Shown: positions 25,256-34,443 of the stretch, in pieces
How positions within the stretch are numbered: position 1 is the first letter of the stretch
Layout: each line of letters opens with the position of its first letter
NCBI GenBank assembly: GCA_023663725.1
Contig: JAMPGX010000002.1
Span: 197,308 to 261,307 of the forward strand
Direction of reading: 5' to 3'
Source of the DNA: a bacterium
GTDB lineage: Bacteria > Bacillota > Clostridia > Lachnospirales > Lachnospiraceae
DNA: 64,000 nt
The notes under the pieces: model-generated
The model's input: only the letters and a program-made list of their open reading frames with translations
Databases searched by the model: none
Told to the model about the DNA's origin: nothing
Made by a program: the position numbers and the translations under genes

Positions 25256-27458
25256 TCTGATCACCTCCCTCTGTCAGTTCCTTATCCTTCTCAGCCTGTT
25301 CCTTAGCCTTCATTCGTTCAATACGGTTTGTGATGATCTGAGGAATCTCAACCTTTGGCGCATCCGGGTGTAAGAGCCAGGTTGCCGCCCAGTGGCCCGG
25401 TGAAACCTCGAACATCGGAGGCTGTCTCTCGAAATCAATCTTGAGGGCGTATTTGTTACGCTGCGCAAAAGCATCGCCCTCAGGCGGATAGATCATATTG
25501 GGCGGTGTGCCCGGTATCGCATCCAGCTTTTCATTGGTGTCGAGATCTGGCATGGACGATAAGAGAGCCCATGTATAGGGATGGCGCGGGTTATAAAAAA
25601 TATCTTCCACAGAGCCATATTCCACGATCTTGCCAGCATACATCACGGCGATATCGTCCGCCATATTTGCGACGACTCCCAGATCATGTGTGATAAAGAT
25701 AACGGAGAGATTGCGCTCCTGCTTCAGACGGTTGATCAGCTCCAATATCTGTGCCTGAATCGTCACATCCAGGGCAGTGGTAGGTTCATCGCAGATCAGG
25801 ATCTCCGGATTGGCGGACAGGGCGATGGCGATCACAATACGCTGGCGCATACCTCCAGAGAATTCAAAGGGGTATTGCTTGTAGCGCATGCGAGGCTCAT
25901 TGATGCCCACCTCCTCCATAAGCTTGATGGCCTTCTCCTTTGCCATGCTCTTGGTGACGCGGTATACCACGTCGGAAGCCTTTGTCTTGAGATAATCCAC
26001 AATATCAATGCTTCTCTTGCGGAAATCCGCTTCCGAAGCGGCGCGGATATAGGCCTCATAATGCTTTTCGAGTCTGTCTATATGCCGAATAATATCGGCC
26101 TTCAGATCCTCCAGAGCATAGACTCTCTTGGGGATTACCTTCCAGTCTGCCGCCCGTCCTCTGGCGAGCAATGCCTGCTGTCTCCTCGACTGTCTGGCAT
26201 AGCGCGCCTCCTCCTTGGGATTGTGCGCTTTATAGTAGAAGTACTTATCTATGGCGCCCTTCAGACTGCTGTGGAAGGTGTAGGCAGTGCTGTCCTTAAT
26301 TATTTCCAACTGATCGATGCTCTGCATCGTCTTGACAGAGAGCGTCTTGCAGAGCTTGTAGGCGGTAGATTTATCGAAATCTCCGCTATAGAACCTCTTG
26401 GCGTCCTCAAGCTCTGATAGCAGCTTTTTCTTAAGCTCAAGGGCAGCCTCGAAGGAATATCTGACGCCCTTTTCCTCCGCCTCCAGAAAGCTGTCCATAA
26501 AACTGCTGTTCAAGTCCTCCAGAGCAGCTTGATTGAGCTCCTCAATGGGGCGGCTGTGTAGATCCTCTGCTGGATGACGCAGCTTATAATAGCCGATTCG
26601 GAAGAAATTGGGCCGTTCCTGAGCTATCATTTCCTCCAGAAGTGTCTCCAGGCTCTTGAGAGAGGCCGTGATCACCTGGGGTAGAAGAGCAGTCTTGCCG
26701 TCCTTGTCCTTTTCGGGCTGATATGACAGCAGCGCCTTCTGCAATTCCTCAGCGCAGTTGTTCAGGCGCTCGCCGTAGCGGGCTGTATAGAAGGCATCGT
26801 CTATCTTGCGGATACGGCTGATATAATCTCTCAGCGTTCCTCTGGCATCCACCTTCTGTTTCTTTTCCGCTTTGAACAGAAAATCCTGAAGAGAGTCCAG
26901 CAGATATCCGGCCTTGGAATCAGACAGATTGTAGTTGTTCTCCAGACGGTTTGCCTCGATGCAGAACTTGTCAAAGGTGGCGGTCATCTGTTTGATAGCA
27001 GCCGCACTGTCAGCTCCGGCCGCCGCCGTCATATTTTTGCGCAATGTCTCCAACAGGCCGTTAAATTCTGCCCTGGCCTCTCGGCGATTCGCTTTGTTTT
27101 TCAGGAGCATGGCCTCTGTGATCTGTTTGCCGATCTTCACGATCGGATTGAGAGAGGAGAGAGGGTCCTGAAAGATCATGGAGACCTTGTCGCCTCGGAG
27201 CTTATACATCTCCTCCTCGTCAATCTTCAGCAGATCTTTTCCATCATAGAGAATTTCTCCGCCCTCGATGATGGAGTTGCCCGCCAGTATTCCCAGGATT
27301 GCCTTGGAGGTCACGGATTTGCCGGAGCCGGATTCCCCCACGATGGCAAGAGTCTTGCCGCGCTCCAAATCAAAAGAGATATCCCTGACCGCCTTTAATG
27401 TGCCGCCGGAAGTGCGGAAAGAAATTTTTAAATTTTTAACTTCCAATATTTTATCCAT
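25245..27458 (-). CDS. Oligopeptide ABC transporter ATP-binding protein, OppD-type, with about 380-residue insertion
   Basis: 737 residues, more than twice a normal OppD. Walker A GESGSGKS is at 41-48 and the Q-loop IFQDPLSSLNP at about 95-105. The conserved core then stops near residue 125 and resumes near 515 with KEKAIKLMEEVGINEPRMRY. Signature SGGMRQR is at 534-540 and Walker B ILICDEP at 553-559; the C-terminal [14 protein letters not shown] and GTPPNMIYPPEGDAFAQRN are intact, though the usual Fe-S-like Cys cluster is reduced. The inserted block is highly charged and helical (many K, E, L, R and Y). All ATPase motifs are present, so it should be active. Its end overlaps the oppF-like gene. 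Confidence 0.92.
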   Translation of the reverse strand: MDKILEVKNLKISFRTSGGTLKAVRDISFDLERGKTLAIVGESGSGKSVTSKAILGILAGNSIIEGGEILYDGKDLLKIDEEEMYKLRGDKVSMIFQDPLSSLNPIVKIGKQITEAMLLKNKANRREARAEFNGLLETLRKNMTAAAGADSAAAIKQMTATFDKFCIEANRLENNYNLSDSKAGYLLDSLQDFLFKAEKKQKVDARGTLRDYISRIRKIDDAFYTARYGERLNNCAEELQKALLSYQPEKDKDGKTALLPQVITASLKSLETLLEEMIAQERPNFFRIGYYKLRHPAEDLHSRPIEELNQAALEDLNSSFMDSFLEAEEKGVRYSFEAALELKKKLLSELEDAKRFYSGDFDKSTAYKLCKTLSVKTMQSIDQLEIIKDSTAYTFHSSLKGAIDKYFYYKAHNPKEEARYARQSRRQQALLARGRAADWKVIPKRVYALEDLKADIIRHIDRLEKHYEAYIRAASEADFRKRSIDIVDYLKTKASDVVYRVTKSMAKEKAIKLMEEVGINEPRMRYKQYPFEFSGGMRQRIVIAIALSANPEILICDEPTTALDVTIQAQILELINRLKQERNLSVIFITHDLGVVANMADDIAVMYAGKIVEYGSVEDIFYNPRHPYTWALLSSMPDLDTNEKLDAIPGTPPNMIYPPEGDAFAQRNKYALKIDFERQPPMFEVSPGHWAATWLLHPDAPKVEIPQIITNRIERMKAKEQAEKDKELTEGGDQSGK

Positions 27459-27460
27459 AG

Positions 27461-29035
27461 TTATTCCTCCACACCGCGTAATGCAGGGTTAAATGCGTCC
27501 CGCAGGCCGTTGCCAAACAGATTGAAGCATATCATCAAAAGGGCAAGGAACAGCGCGGGGTAGATCATCAGATGCGGGTAATTTGTCCATATACCGCTGG
27601 CATCCGAGAGCAGTGTTCCCAGCGAAGTGGTCTGGGCGGTGCTGAATTTAACGATGCCCAGAAAGCTCAGAGTGCTCTCCTGATTGATGACGCCCGGAAT
27701 GACCAATGCGCAGGAGGTGATGATCGTGCCGAGGGAATTCGGGAAAATATGTTTCCAGATGATTCGTCGGTCCCTGGCGCCAAGCGTCCTTGCTGCCATG
27801 ACATACTCCTGATTCTTGAAGCGGTAGAACTGACTTCTGACGCGGTATGCTGTGCCGAGCCAGCCCGTCATGACAAAGGCGAAGAGCAGGCTGGGGATCG
27901 CCCCCACCTTCTGGGACAGATGGATCTGGAACAGTGTAGCAACCACGATAAAGGGGACACCGTTTAAGATATCGGAGATACGCTCCATCACGATATCGAT
28001 AGTGCCTCCGTAATATCCTTCGATGGCGCCGTAGATCGCGCCGATGAAGAAATTGATCGCCGATACGCACAGTGCGACAAAGATGCTCAGCTTGATACCG
28101 TCCGCCATGCGGACAGCCAGATCATAGCCCTGGCTGTCTGTGCCAAGGAGATAGTCAGGTTCCTCGCCGTACAGATAGCGGTAGTAGTTATAGTAGAGAA
28201 TCCGAACCTTGTACAGAGCGGTCTCCAGCGTGCCTCCGCCCGCGTATTCATAGTAGATCAGATTCCCCTCGGAGTCTCTTTTATAATTGTCCTCCAGCAC
28301 CATGCCCGGACCATACTCAATGGCTTTGGCTCTGCCGCTGTCTGATATGGTGACGGGCGAGCTTTTTCTCGTCTTGTACCAGTTGTTGGCGTCTGCGGGG
28401 TCCATATTCCACTCGTTATTTTCTACGAGAGGATAGAGTACATGGATGCCGGTCTCTTTCTCCCAGGATATGATATTTTCATATTCGGGCTGTTCTATGG
28501 TGATATACATAAAACCGGTTTCCAGGTAGGAGTCGATTCTGCCAGAGTAGATCATGGATTCCTTCTTGCCTGTGGTGGTGGCAAGCGTTCCCTCATCCAC
28601 AGCCAGTATGGGCTGATAGTAGCTGGCCATACCCTCCTCAAGGGTAACGCCGCGGCCGTCGTAATCCTCGGCGCCGATGCCAATGGCGATGGCTTTGATC
28701 AGACTTTTCTCGGTAAAGCTGCGGTCCATGCCGCCGTCGCAGATGCCGATATCGCGCAGAGCGGCAATGCGGGGAGGCTTCTTGGCATAGAAGGCCACCA
28801 TGAAGGTAGATTCATGGGAGAGCAGCAGTGGCGCCAGAAAAGCGTACAGCACTACGAGTACAATGATAACGGCCGCAATAACGGAAGCCCTGTTCTTGCG
28901 AAAGCGAATCCAGGCGTCCTTAAAATATCCGATAGGCTTATCGTCAAATTTCTGATCGGTAAGCTTCTCGCCGCTGTGGGCAAATTCAAATTTTTCCTTG
29001 GGGATATCCCCGTATAATTTTGTGTTTTCTGCCAT
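27461..29035 (-). CDS. Oligopeptide ABC transporter permease, OppC-type, with large external loop
   Basis: 524 residues against about 300 for typical OppC. The N-terminal cytoplasmic part and TM1 (ASVIAAVIIVLVVLYAFLAP) are standard. Residues about 72-312 form a 240-residue extracytoplasmic insertion rich in Tyr and acidic residues. The conserved OppC motif LGTDSQGYDLAVRM (297-310) then leads into the five remaining membrane segments and the EAA loop AARTLGARDRRIIWKHIFPN. The stop of the OppB-type gene is directly adjacent to its ATG. The loop may contact the large binding protein. Confidence 0.92.
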   Translation of the reverse strand: MAENTKLYGDIPKEKFEFAHSGEKLTDQKFDDKPIGYFKDAWIRFRKNRASVIAAVIIVLVVLYAFLAPLLLSHESTFMVAFYAKKPPRIAALRDIGICDGGMDRSFTEKSLIKAIAIGIGAEDYDGRGVTLEEGMASYYQPILAVDEGTLATTTGKKESMIYSGRIDSYLETGFMYITIEQPEYENIISWEKETGIHVLYPLVENNEWNMDPADANNWYKTRKSSPVTISDSGRAKAIEYGPGMVLEDNYKRDSEGNLIYYEYAGGGTLETALYKVRILYYNYYRYLYGEEPDYLLGTDSQGYDLAVRMADGIKLSIFVALCVSAINFFIGAIYGAIEGYYGGTIDIVMERISDILNGVPFIVVATLFQIHLSQKVGAIPSLLFAFVMTGWLGTAYRVRSQFYRFKNQEYVMAARTLGARDRRIIWKHIFPNSLGTIITSCALVIPGVINQESTLSFLGIVKFSTAQTTSLGTLLSDASGIWTNYPHLMIYPALFLALLMICFNLFGNGLRDAFNPALRGVEE

Positions 29036-30001
29036 TTATTTTTCCCCCATTCTGATCCGAGGATCAATAAAGCCGTAACTGATATCAACAAGGATGCCGC
29101 CTAACAGTCCGATAAATGTATAGAACATGGAGTCAACCATGAACACATCGAAATCCCGCAGGTTGATGGAGGTCAGGAACAATTGTCCAACGCCGGGGAT
29201 ACCGAAAATTTTCTCAATGATAAAGGAACCTCCTAGAATACTCAGAAAGCTGGAGATTACCATGGGCAGGATCGGAACCATGGCATTTTTCAACGCGTGG
29301 CGCGTGGTCGCCTGCCCTCTGGTCAGACCTTTGGTTCTGGCCAGCAGCATGTATTCGCTCGTCAGCGTCTCTGTGAGCTCTGCCCTGGTGAAGCGGCACA
29401 GGCCAGCGATCTCACCGAAGGACAGTGCAAGAATGGGCGCTATCATGCTGTGAAACATTTTTAATGTAAAGTAGGAGCCTCCCGCATCTGCGACAGAATA
29501 CATCTGCAGCGGAAGCCAGCCCAATTTGAAGTAGAATGTGTACTGTACCAGAAATGCGTACACGTAGCTGGGCACGGACACGAATATCATAACGGCCGTG
29601 CTGATCAGGGAATCCTGCCATTTGTTCTTCTTGATGGCAGCAAAAATACCCAGGGCGATACCCAGGGGAACTGAAAGAATCAGAGAGTAGAAATTCACCA
29701 GGACGGTGGGAAGCAACCGGCTGGTCAAGGTCTCCATCGCAGGCTGGCGGAAGGATATATACCAGGAAGTGCCAAAATCCCACTCGGTAACGATATTTTT
29801 CCAATAAATGATATACTGGGTGAGCAGCGGCTCATTGTAGCCCAGCGCGTCCCAGCGCGCTTCAATCAGAGCAGCCATAACCTTTTCCTGGGGCAGCTCT
29901 CTGGGAAGAATCCTGATGAGGATGAAGCAGATGGTAGTGATGATAAAGAATGTAAAAAACATCAGGATGATTCGTTTGATTACATATTTGGCCATTCTCA
30001 T
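29036..30001 (-). CDS. Oligopeptide ABC transporter permease, OppB-type
   Basis: 321 residues from the ATG at 30001 (AAGGAG nine bases upstream; an upstream TTG is ignored). Six membrane segments start with MAKYVIKRIILMFFTFFIIT. OppB features: ILIRILPRELPQ, the permease core SLILSVPLGIALGIFAAIKK, EAA-type loop LLARTKGLTRGQATTRHALK, and the ending GGILVDISYGFIDPRIRMGE. Standard length, in contrast to the OppC-type partner. Confidence 0.93.
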   Translation of the reverse strand: MRMAKYVIKRIILMFFTFFIITTICFILIRILPRELPQEKVMAALIEARWDALGYNEPLLTQYIIYWKNIVTEWDFGTSWYISFRQPAMETLTSRLLPTVLVNFYSLILSVPLGIALGIFAAIKKNKWQDSLISTAVMIFVSVPSYVYAFLVQYTFYFKLGWLPLQMYSVADAGGSYFTLKMFHSMIAPILALSFGEIAGLCRFTRAELTETLTSEYMLLARTKGLTRGQATTRHALKNAMVPILPMVISSFLSILGGSFIIEKIFGIPGVGQLFLTSINLRDFDVFMVDSMFYTFIGLLGGILVDISYGFIDPRIRMGEK

Positions 30002-30036
30002 GTATAGTCTCTCCTTCGACAACCGGTTAAACGTCA

Positions 30037-30068
30037 GCGGCGGGAGACGGAAATCCGCCTCCCGCCGC
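30037..30068 (-). other. Strong intercistronic hairpin between the binding-protein and oppB-type genes
   Basis: GCGGCGGGAGACGGA (30037-30051) pairs with TCCGCCTCCCGCCGC (30054-30068), one mismatch, no T-tract in the minus direction. Such stems after binding-protein genes protect the upstream mRNA and raise binding-protein over permease output, as in other transport operons. Confidence 0.7.
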
Positions 30069-30109
30069 CGGTAAGGGACTATAGTTGCCCATAGTCGTTT
30101 GATCAGACA

Positions 30110-32662
30110 TTATTCATAGTTCAGAGCGCCGTTCTGACTCTTCACATATTCTGCCCATTCAGCATCTGTGTAATCGTACTGCATCAGGCGTAAGCCGCCG
30201 AAGCCATACATGATATTGTACTCGTCGGTGTAGTAATCGCACTGCCAGGAGAGCAGAGTACTTACTGTGGTAGCGCACAGAGGAATACGGTAATACTTCT
30301 TCAGGTATTCCTCCTCCATCTGAGCGGTGACGGAGAGCTTCAGGTCAAAATCGCTGTTGCTGTATACGCCGGAGCCGGTCAGAGCGTTGGACCATTCCTT
30401 CCAGGTCATGGTCACAGGCTCACCCTTTACATCCAGGGTCAGAGTCTCTGTCGAAGGATCCCAGCAGCCAGCCTCGTGGATCTGCACATAGTCGTCATCG
30501 CAGTACACGCGGAAGGTACGGAACGGATAGAACGCCGCGCCGCCCCATGCGCCGTAGCCGATAGCATATTCTCCGTTTGAGACATCCGCATACCGGTTTG
30601 TCAGGTTGCCGATAGGCTCTAACGTGATAGGACCGAAGCCGGACCCCTCAGCGGCAGCGTTGATATATTTGTTCATCAGCTCGCACTGCTGGGTATCAGC
30701 GGATTCAATTGCGCCGGCAGCCCAGGCGATACGGATGGAGATAGGATCTCCCTCGGTGTAGAGACCGTCAGCCACCAGCTCCTGGCAGGCCTGCGCCATC
30801 AGGTTCTTGGCCTCAGTCAGATTGTAGCCGTTGATGGACTCATAGGCGTCCTTCAGGGTAGCGTAAGGAGTGCCGTCGCCGTATTTTACCTCATACAGAT
30901 TGCAGATTGCCTGCATCGCCTCCTCGGAGCTCCGGTACATGGAGTTAGGATCATTGTACACATCATAGTAGTAGAGGCTGTTGAGCAGTGAATAAGCGGG
31001 CTTGTAGCCAGCGGTTGCAGACACATACTCGTTTCGGTCGATGCCAAGGCTGAGAGCCTTGCGGAAATTCACGTTGGACAGCACGACAGAGTTGGTGTTG
31101 CCCTTGGAGGCATCCATGGTCTTCAGGTTATCCAGACCGCAGTTAAAGAAGAAGGACATGGTGTAAGTCTCGTCCTGCTTGTACAGCTTGTCGCTGGTAG
31201 AGTAAGCCACCAGGTCGTCTGCCTCAGGGGACCAGTTGGAGAGCTCGCCCTTCAGGAACGCCTGCTTTGCCGTGGCGTTATCCATGACATTGATAATCAC
31301 CTTGTCGGTCAGATACTGCTGTCTTTTCTCACCGTCCACCTCGAAGTTGGTGTAGGAGACCAGGTTGCCGTTCTCGTCCTTCTCATAGCCGTACCAGTTC
31401 TCGTTCCGCACGAACACCATCTGTTTGTCCTGCTGCATGGACTCCAGCCGGTAAGGGCCGTAAGACTTGGTGGTCTCCGCGCTGCTGCCATAGTTGGTGG
31501 TCACCAGACTGCCGGAGGTATCCTTGCCAGCCTCGTAGAGATCCTCGGCAACTAGCCAGGTGGCTCCCGAGAGGGATACCAGGAAGTAATTCTTGTCAAT
31601 GTAGAACTGATTTACATAGCGGATGGTATAGTCGTCCACCTTGTAGCAGCCTACAACATCATCATAGTTAACAGTAGGGAACTCCTTGCTGTATGCCAGA
31701 TAGCTCGGTGCGTCGGCTTCGCTTTCGCCCCAAGCGGCCTGAGTGCTGATCACGCTGACAAGCAGCGCCAGAGACTCCTCAGTCAGAGGAGCGCGTCCCT
31801 CCTCGTCAGCCAGAGCTGCCAGCTTCTCATAATCCTCTACGTTGAAATACTGGTCGCCATAGTTTTCCACATATGCGCCCAATGAGTCGCCGCCCAGATA
31901 AGCGGACGCCGCATTCACCAGAATACTCACGGCTGCGCCGTCGGGAGTGGTGTAAGTGCCATCCTCGCCCAGAACCAGATCCGCTACAGTATAGCCGCCG
32001 GAGGTGGAATTATCCATCCACACGGTTGAGCCCTGGAAGTAATAGGCCTCGCCGCCGGCAACGGCGGACTCGCCGGAATAGTAGAGGTTCGCTCTGTAAT
32101 TCTTCATGCCGGGGTCAAGCAGCTGCTTCATGGAGTAGATGTAGCTGTCCGCGTTGATGGCGGTGCCGTCCTCCCACTTGGCGTTGGGATTGAGCTTGAT
32201 CTCAAACACAAAGCCCTCGGTAGTGTCCTCGGCGGTCTGACCTTCCTGCAATGTGACATTGTACTTGGTCAGGTCATCCTGATGCTGTGCGGTCACATCC
32301 TCCACGGAAGTGGCCATCTCGTATGTCCACTGGTACAGCATCTCCTCGGAATCCAGAATGGATATGTCCACAAAACCGGATGCCAGATAGGTGCTTAAGA
32401 TGGCGTCATCCGCATTCATCTCCCAGGTGTGGGGATTCCAGTTGGTGGCAAGCGCGGGCGCATAGTCATAAAAGGTGTAGGTATCCGCTGCTGCCGGTGT
32501 TTCGGCATTGCCGCTTTCTGAGTTTTCCACAGTGCTGCTGTCTGTGGAGTCTGTGCTGCTGGTATCCCCTGGGGTGCCAGGAGTATCATTGTTGCCGCAT
32601 GCCGTCATGGACATTGCCGTGGCAAGGGCCAGCACAAGAGCAAGTAGCTTTTTTCTTTTCAT
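30110..32662 (-). CDS. Oligopeptide-binding lipoprotein (OppA-like), left operon
   Basis: 850 residues from the ATG at 32662 (AGGAGGAG upstream). Signal peptide LLALVLALATAMSMTAC ends in the lipobox MTAC, followed by a Thr/Ser/Asp-rich linker. The body is a family 5 solute-binding protein: ATNWNPHTW near the start, FEIKLNPNAKWEDGTAINAD, SYGPYRLES, NVNFRKALSLGIDRNEYVSA, and the C-terminal ADVSNGEYAIGYGAWGG. Typical OppA is about 540 residues; this one carries additional internal segments. It is only distantly similar to the binding protein of the right operon. Confidence 0.92.
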   Translation of the reverse strand: MKRKKLLALVLALATAMSMTACGNNDTPGTPGDTSSTDSTDSSTVENSESGNAETPAAADTYTFYDYAPALATNWNPHTWEMNADDAILSTYLASGFVDISILDSEEMLYQWTYEMATSVEDVTAQHQDDLTKYNVTLQEGQTAEDTTEGFVFEIKLNPNAKWEDGTAINADSYIYSMKQLLDPGMKNYRANLYYSGESAVAGGEAYYFQGSTVWMDNSTSGGYTVADLVLGEDGTYTTPDGAAVSILVNAASAYLGGDSLGAYVENYGDQYFNVEDYEKLAALADEEGRAPLTEESLALLVSVISTQAAWGESEADAPSYLAYSKEFPTVNYDDVVGCYKVDDYTIRYVNQFYIDKNYFLVSLSGATWLVAEDLYEAGKDTSGSLVTTNYGSSAETTKSYGPYRLESMQQDKQMVFVRNENWYGYEKDENGNLVSYTNFEVDGEKRQQYLTDKVIINVMDNATAKQAFLKGELSNWSPEADDLVAYSTSDKLYKQDETYTMSFFFNCGLDNLKTMDASKGNTNSVVLSNVNFRKALSLGIDRNEYVSATAGYKPAYSLLNSLYYYDVYNDPNSMYRSSEEAMQAICNLYEVKYGDGTPYATLKDAYESINGYNLTEAKNLMAQACQELVADGLYTEGDPISIRIAWAAGAIESADTQQCELMNKYINAAAEGSGFGPITLEPIGNLTNRYADVSNGEYAIGYGAWGGAAFYPFRTFRVYCDDDYVQIHEAGCWDPSTETLTLDVKGEPVTMTWKEWSNALTGSGVYSNSDFDLKLSVTAQMEEEYLKKYYRIPLCATTVSTLLSWQCDYYTDEYNIMYGFGGLRLMQYDYTDAEWAEYVKSQNGALNYE

Positions 32663-32764
32663 AATACTTTTCTCCTCCTTATATATATTCGGATGCACAC
32701 TTTTGCGCTTTATTGTGTAAAAAACCAAGTTAACAAAAAAGGATTGAAAATAGCCTTTCACTCC

Positions 32765-32833
32765 TTTGTGAATACCTGTATACAATCAACGCAGTATGCA
32801 GTTCGTGTAATTTAGTATAAATTACACTTGTCA
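32765..32833 (-). repeat. Left copy of the 70-base inverted repeat (IR-L) around the Opp/integrase locus
   Basis: Reverse complement of the right copy at 34423-34493, with four substitutions and two one-base indels by hand alignment. It contains the -10 of the left operon and the start of its leader, including CATACTGCG and TATACAGGTATTCAC, which form an imperfect palindrome that could be a recombinase core. Confidence 0.9.
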
Positions 32834-32842
32834 AAATGTCAA
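32814..32842 (-). promoter_or_regulatory. Promoter of the left Opp operon
   Basis: Minus strand: consensus TTGACA (32842-32837), 17-base spacer, TATACT (32819-32814). The -35 lies just inside the segment bounded by the inverted repeats; the -10 lies in the repeat. The -10 is the centre of a perfect palindrome GTGTAATTT-N5-AAATTACAC, a likely operator. Confidence 0.8.
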
Positions 32843-33046
32843 TATTTTTTTGCTTATGCCCAGAAAGCGTTTTTTTGGTCGGTGGATAAATATTTTTATA
32901 TATTGTACATTGTCGCCAAATCCCTGACTTATTTCAGGGTATTTATGTGCAAGTTGCATCAATCTAATATCTTTGACCGTTATTTGAATTCAAAATGACA
33001 AACTGTCACAAAAAATAGCAATTAAAAACCACATATTGACAAAAAG
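32843..33046. other. AT-rich gap between the left promoter and the integrase gene
   Basis: No coding capacity. Contains a small hairpin CCCTGA/TCAGGG (32922-32939) and, on the minus strand, TGACA-TTG-TGTCA-like inverted repeats near 32990-33010 that may loosely end the integrase transcript, plus several TTGAC/GTCAA copies. Confidence 0.5.
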
Positions 33047-34324
33047 TCAAAGACAATGCCCAGGTATGCCGAAAGTATGATTTGTCTGAATAAACTCATT
33101 CAGCTTATTACATGTCGCCTGCTTTTGCGCCGCGAAACTGTGCGCGTATATGTCCATAGTGGTGGAGCAGTTTGCATGTCCCAGATATTTGGAGATATCG
33201 ACAATGTTTACCTCCAGATAATTTAACAGAGTTGCGCAGGAATGACGCAGCCCATGCAGTGGGATCACAGGCAACATCTCTAACCCCTGATCCCTGGCCT
33301 GCTGGGAGTGATCCTGCACCCATTGGTTATAGTGTTCCAGATGCCTGACAAAATGTTGATAGGGAGTATTAGGTCCCATAAGCTTCCCATCGGCCTGAAT
33401 GAACAGGTTGCCCTTTCCTGACCATTTGTCGCCCAGATTATGCTGCAGAGCATCATATTCCATACGGTAAATATTTAATAATGTAAGAACACAGTCAGGA
33501 AACGGAACTTTTCTCACGGAGGCCATGTTTTTTGGTGCCTTATAGTCAAATCCATTCTCTGTCCTGCCTATGGATTTGTTGATGGATATCTCCTGTGTGC
33601 GATAATCTATGTCCTCCCAGCGCAGAGCAAGAGTTTCCCCTTTTCTGAAACCGCAGAACAGGGACAGGGCATAGAATACTTTGTATTGCCCGGATACCAC
33701 ATATCGTCTTCCTGATCTGGACGTGTCATAGGTCAGATCCAGGGATCTGAGAAACATCAAAACCTGCGACGGCGTAAAATACCGCAGATCCTCGCTATCC
33801 CGTATCCCTTTTGGCTTTTGTGCGTAACGGCAGGGATCATCTTCAATGAGATTCCACCGCCGGGCTGTCTTGAAAATGCAGCTCAATACACTGCCATACC
33901 GTCTGATGGTTCCCGGGGCATACTCTTGCGCCAACACCCGGTAGAATGCCTCGATATCCGCTGTCCGAATATGCGAAACCCTGTAGCCCTTGAAATAAGG
34001 AATAATCCGGTCGATCAGCAGATGTTCATATCCCACATAGGTGCCGTAGGCAAGATCACTTTTAACATTTGCCAGCCATTGACGGGCAAAATCCTCAAAT
34101 AATTCTTTATTAGGGCCTGTGCTGTAACCATATTTAATTCTGTCCTCCATGATCATGGCAAATCTCAAGGCTTCCTTTTTCTGCTGTCCGGGTGTGGCAG
34201 ACTGATCCACCGGACAGGTCATGTTTTTGACCAACTTGTTTCCGCTGCTGTCATAACCCATGCAGATCGCAATGCGGTATACGACTCTCCCGCTTTTGTG
34301 TGTAACTCGTTTTATTGATGCCAT
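33047..34324 (-). CDS. Tyrosine site-specific recombinase (phage-type integrase)
   Basis: 425 residues. An N-terminal arm-binding-like domain (residues 1-65) is followed by a SAM-like core-binding domain (70-175, EDFARQWLANVKSDLAYGTY) and the catalytic domain. The catalytic set appears complete: R227 in GFRKGETLALRW, K near 263, H357 and R360 in HGLRHSCATLL, H383 in LGHANCSTTMDIYAHSF, and nucleophile Y393. It is therefore likely active. No excisionase, relaxase, capsid or conjugation gene is nearby. It is flanked on both sides by the 70-base inverted repeats and sits between two divergent transporter operons, which suggests a local inversion role and not element integration. Confidence 0.93.
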   Translation of the reverse strand: MASIKRVTHKSGRVVYRIAICMGYDSSGNKLVKNMTCPVDQSATPGQQKKEALRFAMIMEDRIKYGYSTGPNKELFEDFARQWLANVKSDLAYGTYVGYEHLLIDRIIPYFKGYRVSHIRTADIEAFYRVLAQEYAPGTIRRYGSVLSCIFKTARRWNLIEDDPCRYAQKPKGIRDSEDLRYFTPSQVLMFLRSLDLTYDTSRSGRRYVVSGQYKVFYALSLFCGFRKGETLALRWEDIDYRTQEISINKSIGRTENGFDYKAPKNMASVRKVPFPDCVLTLLNIYRMEYDALQHNLGDKWSGKGNLFIQADGKLMGPNTPYQHFVRHLEHYNQWVQDHSQQARDQGLEMLPVIPLHGLRHSCATLLNYLEVNIVDISKYLGHANCSTTMDIYAHSFAAQKQATCNKLNEFIQTNHTFGIPGHCL

Positions 34325-34374
34325 TTTCTACCTCTTTTCTTCGTTTTCCAGAATCCATATCCGACCAAGGAAAC

Positions 34375-34420
34375 ACCTGTTTGCAAGTGGATTATAACAG
34401 GTAACTCAATGAAATGTCCA
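34375..34420 (-). promoter_or_regulatory. Promoter and operator of the integrase gene
   Basis: Minus strand: TGGACA (34420-34415), 18-base spacer, TATAAT (34396-34391). An inverted repeat ACCTGTT (34375-34381) / AACAGGT (34396-34402) brackets the -10. The same ACAGGT word recurs in both 70-base repeats, so the recombinase may repress its own gene. Confidence 0.65.
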
Positions 34421-34443
34421 TGTGACAGAGTGTAATTTATACT
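34415..34443 (+). promoter_or_regulatory. Promoter of the right Opp operon
   Basis: TGTCCA (34415-34420), 17-base spacer, TATACT (34438-34443). The -10 is in the repeat, the poor -35 just inside the invertible segment; it overlaps the -35 of the integrase promoter on the other strand. Confidence 0.65.

Noticed and set aside
33047-34324. The recombinase as the integrase of a phage or conjugative element
   Set aside because: No excisionase, relaxase, phage or conjugation gene is near, and both sides are complete transporter operons.
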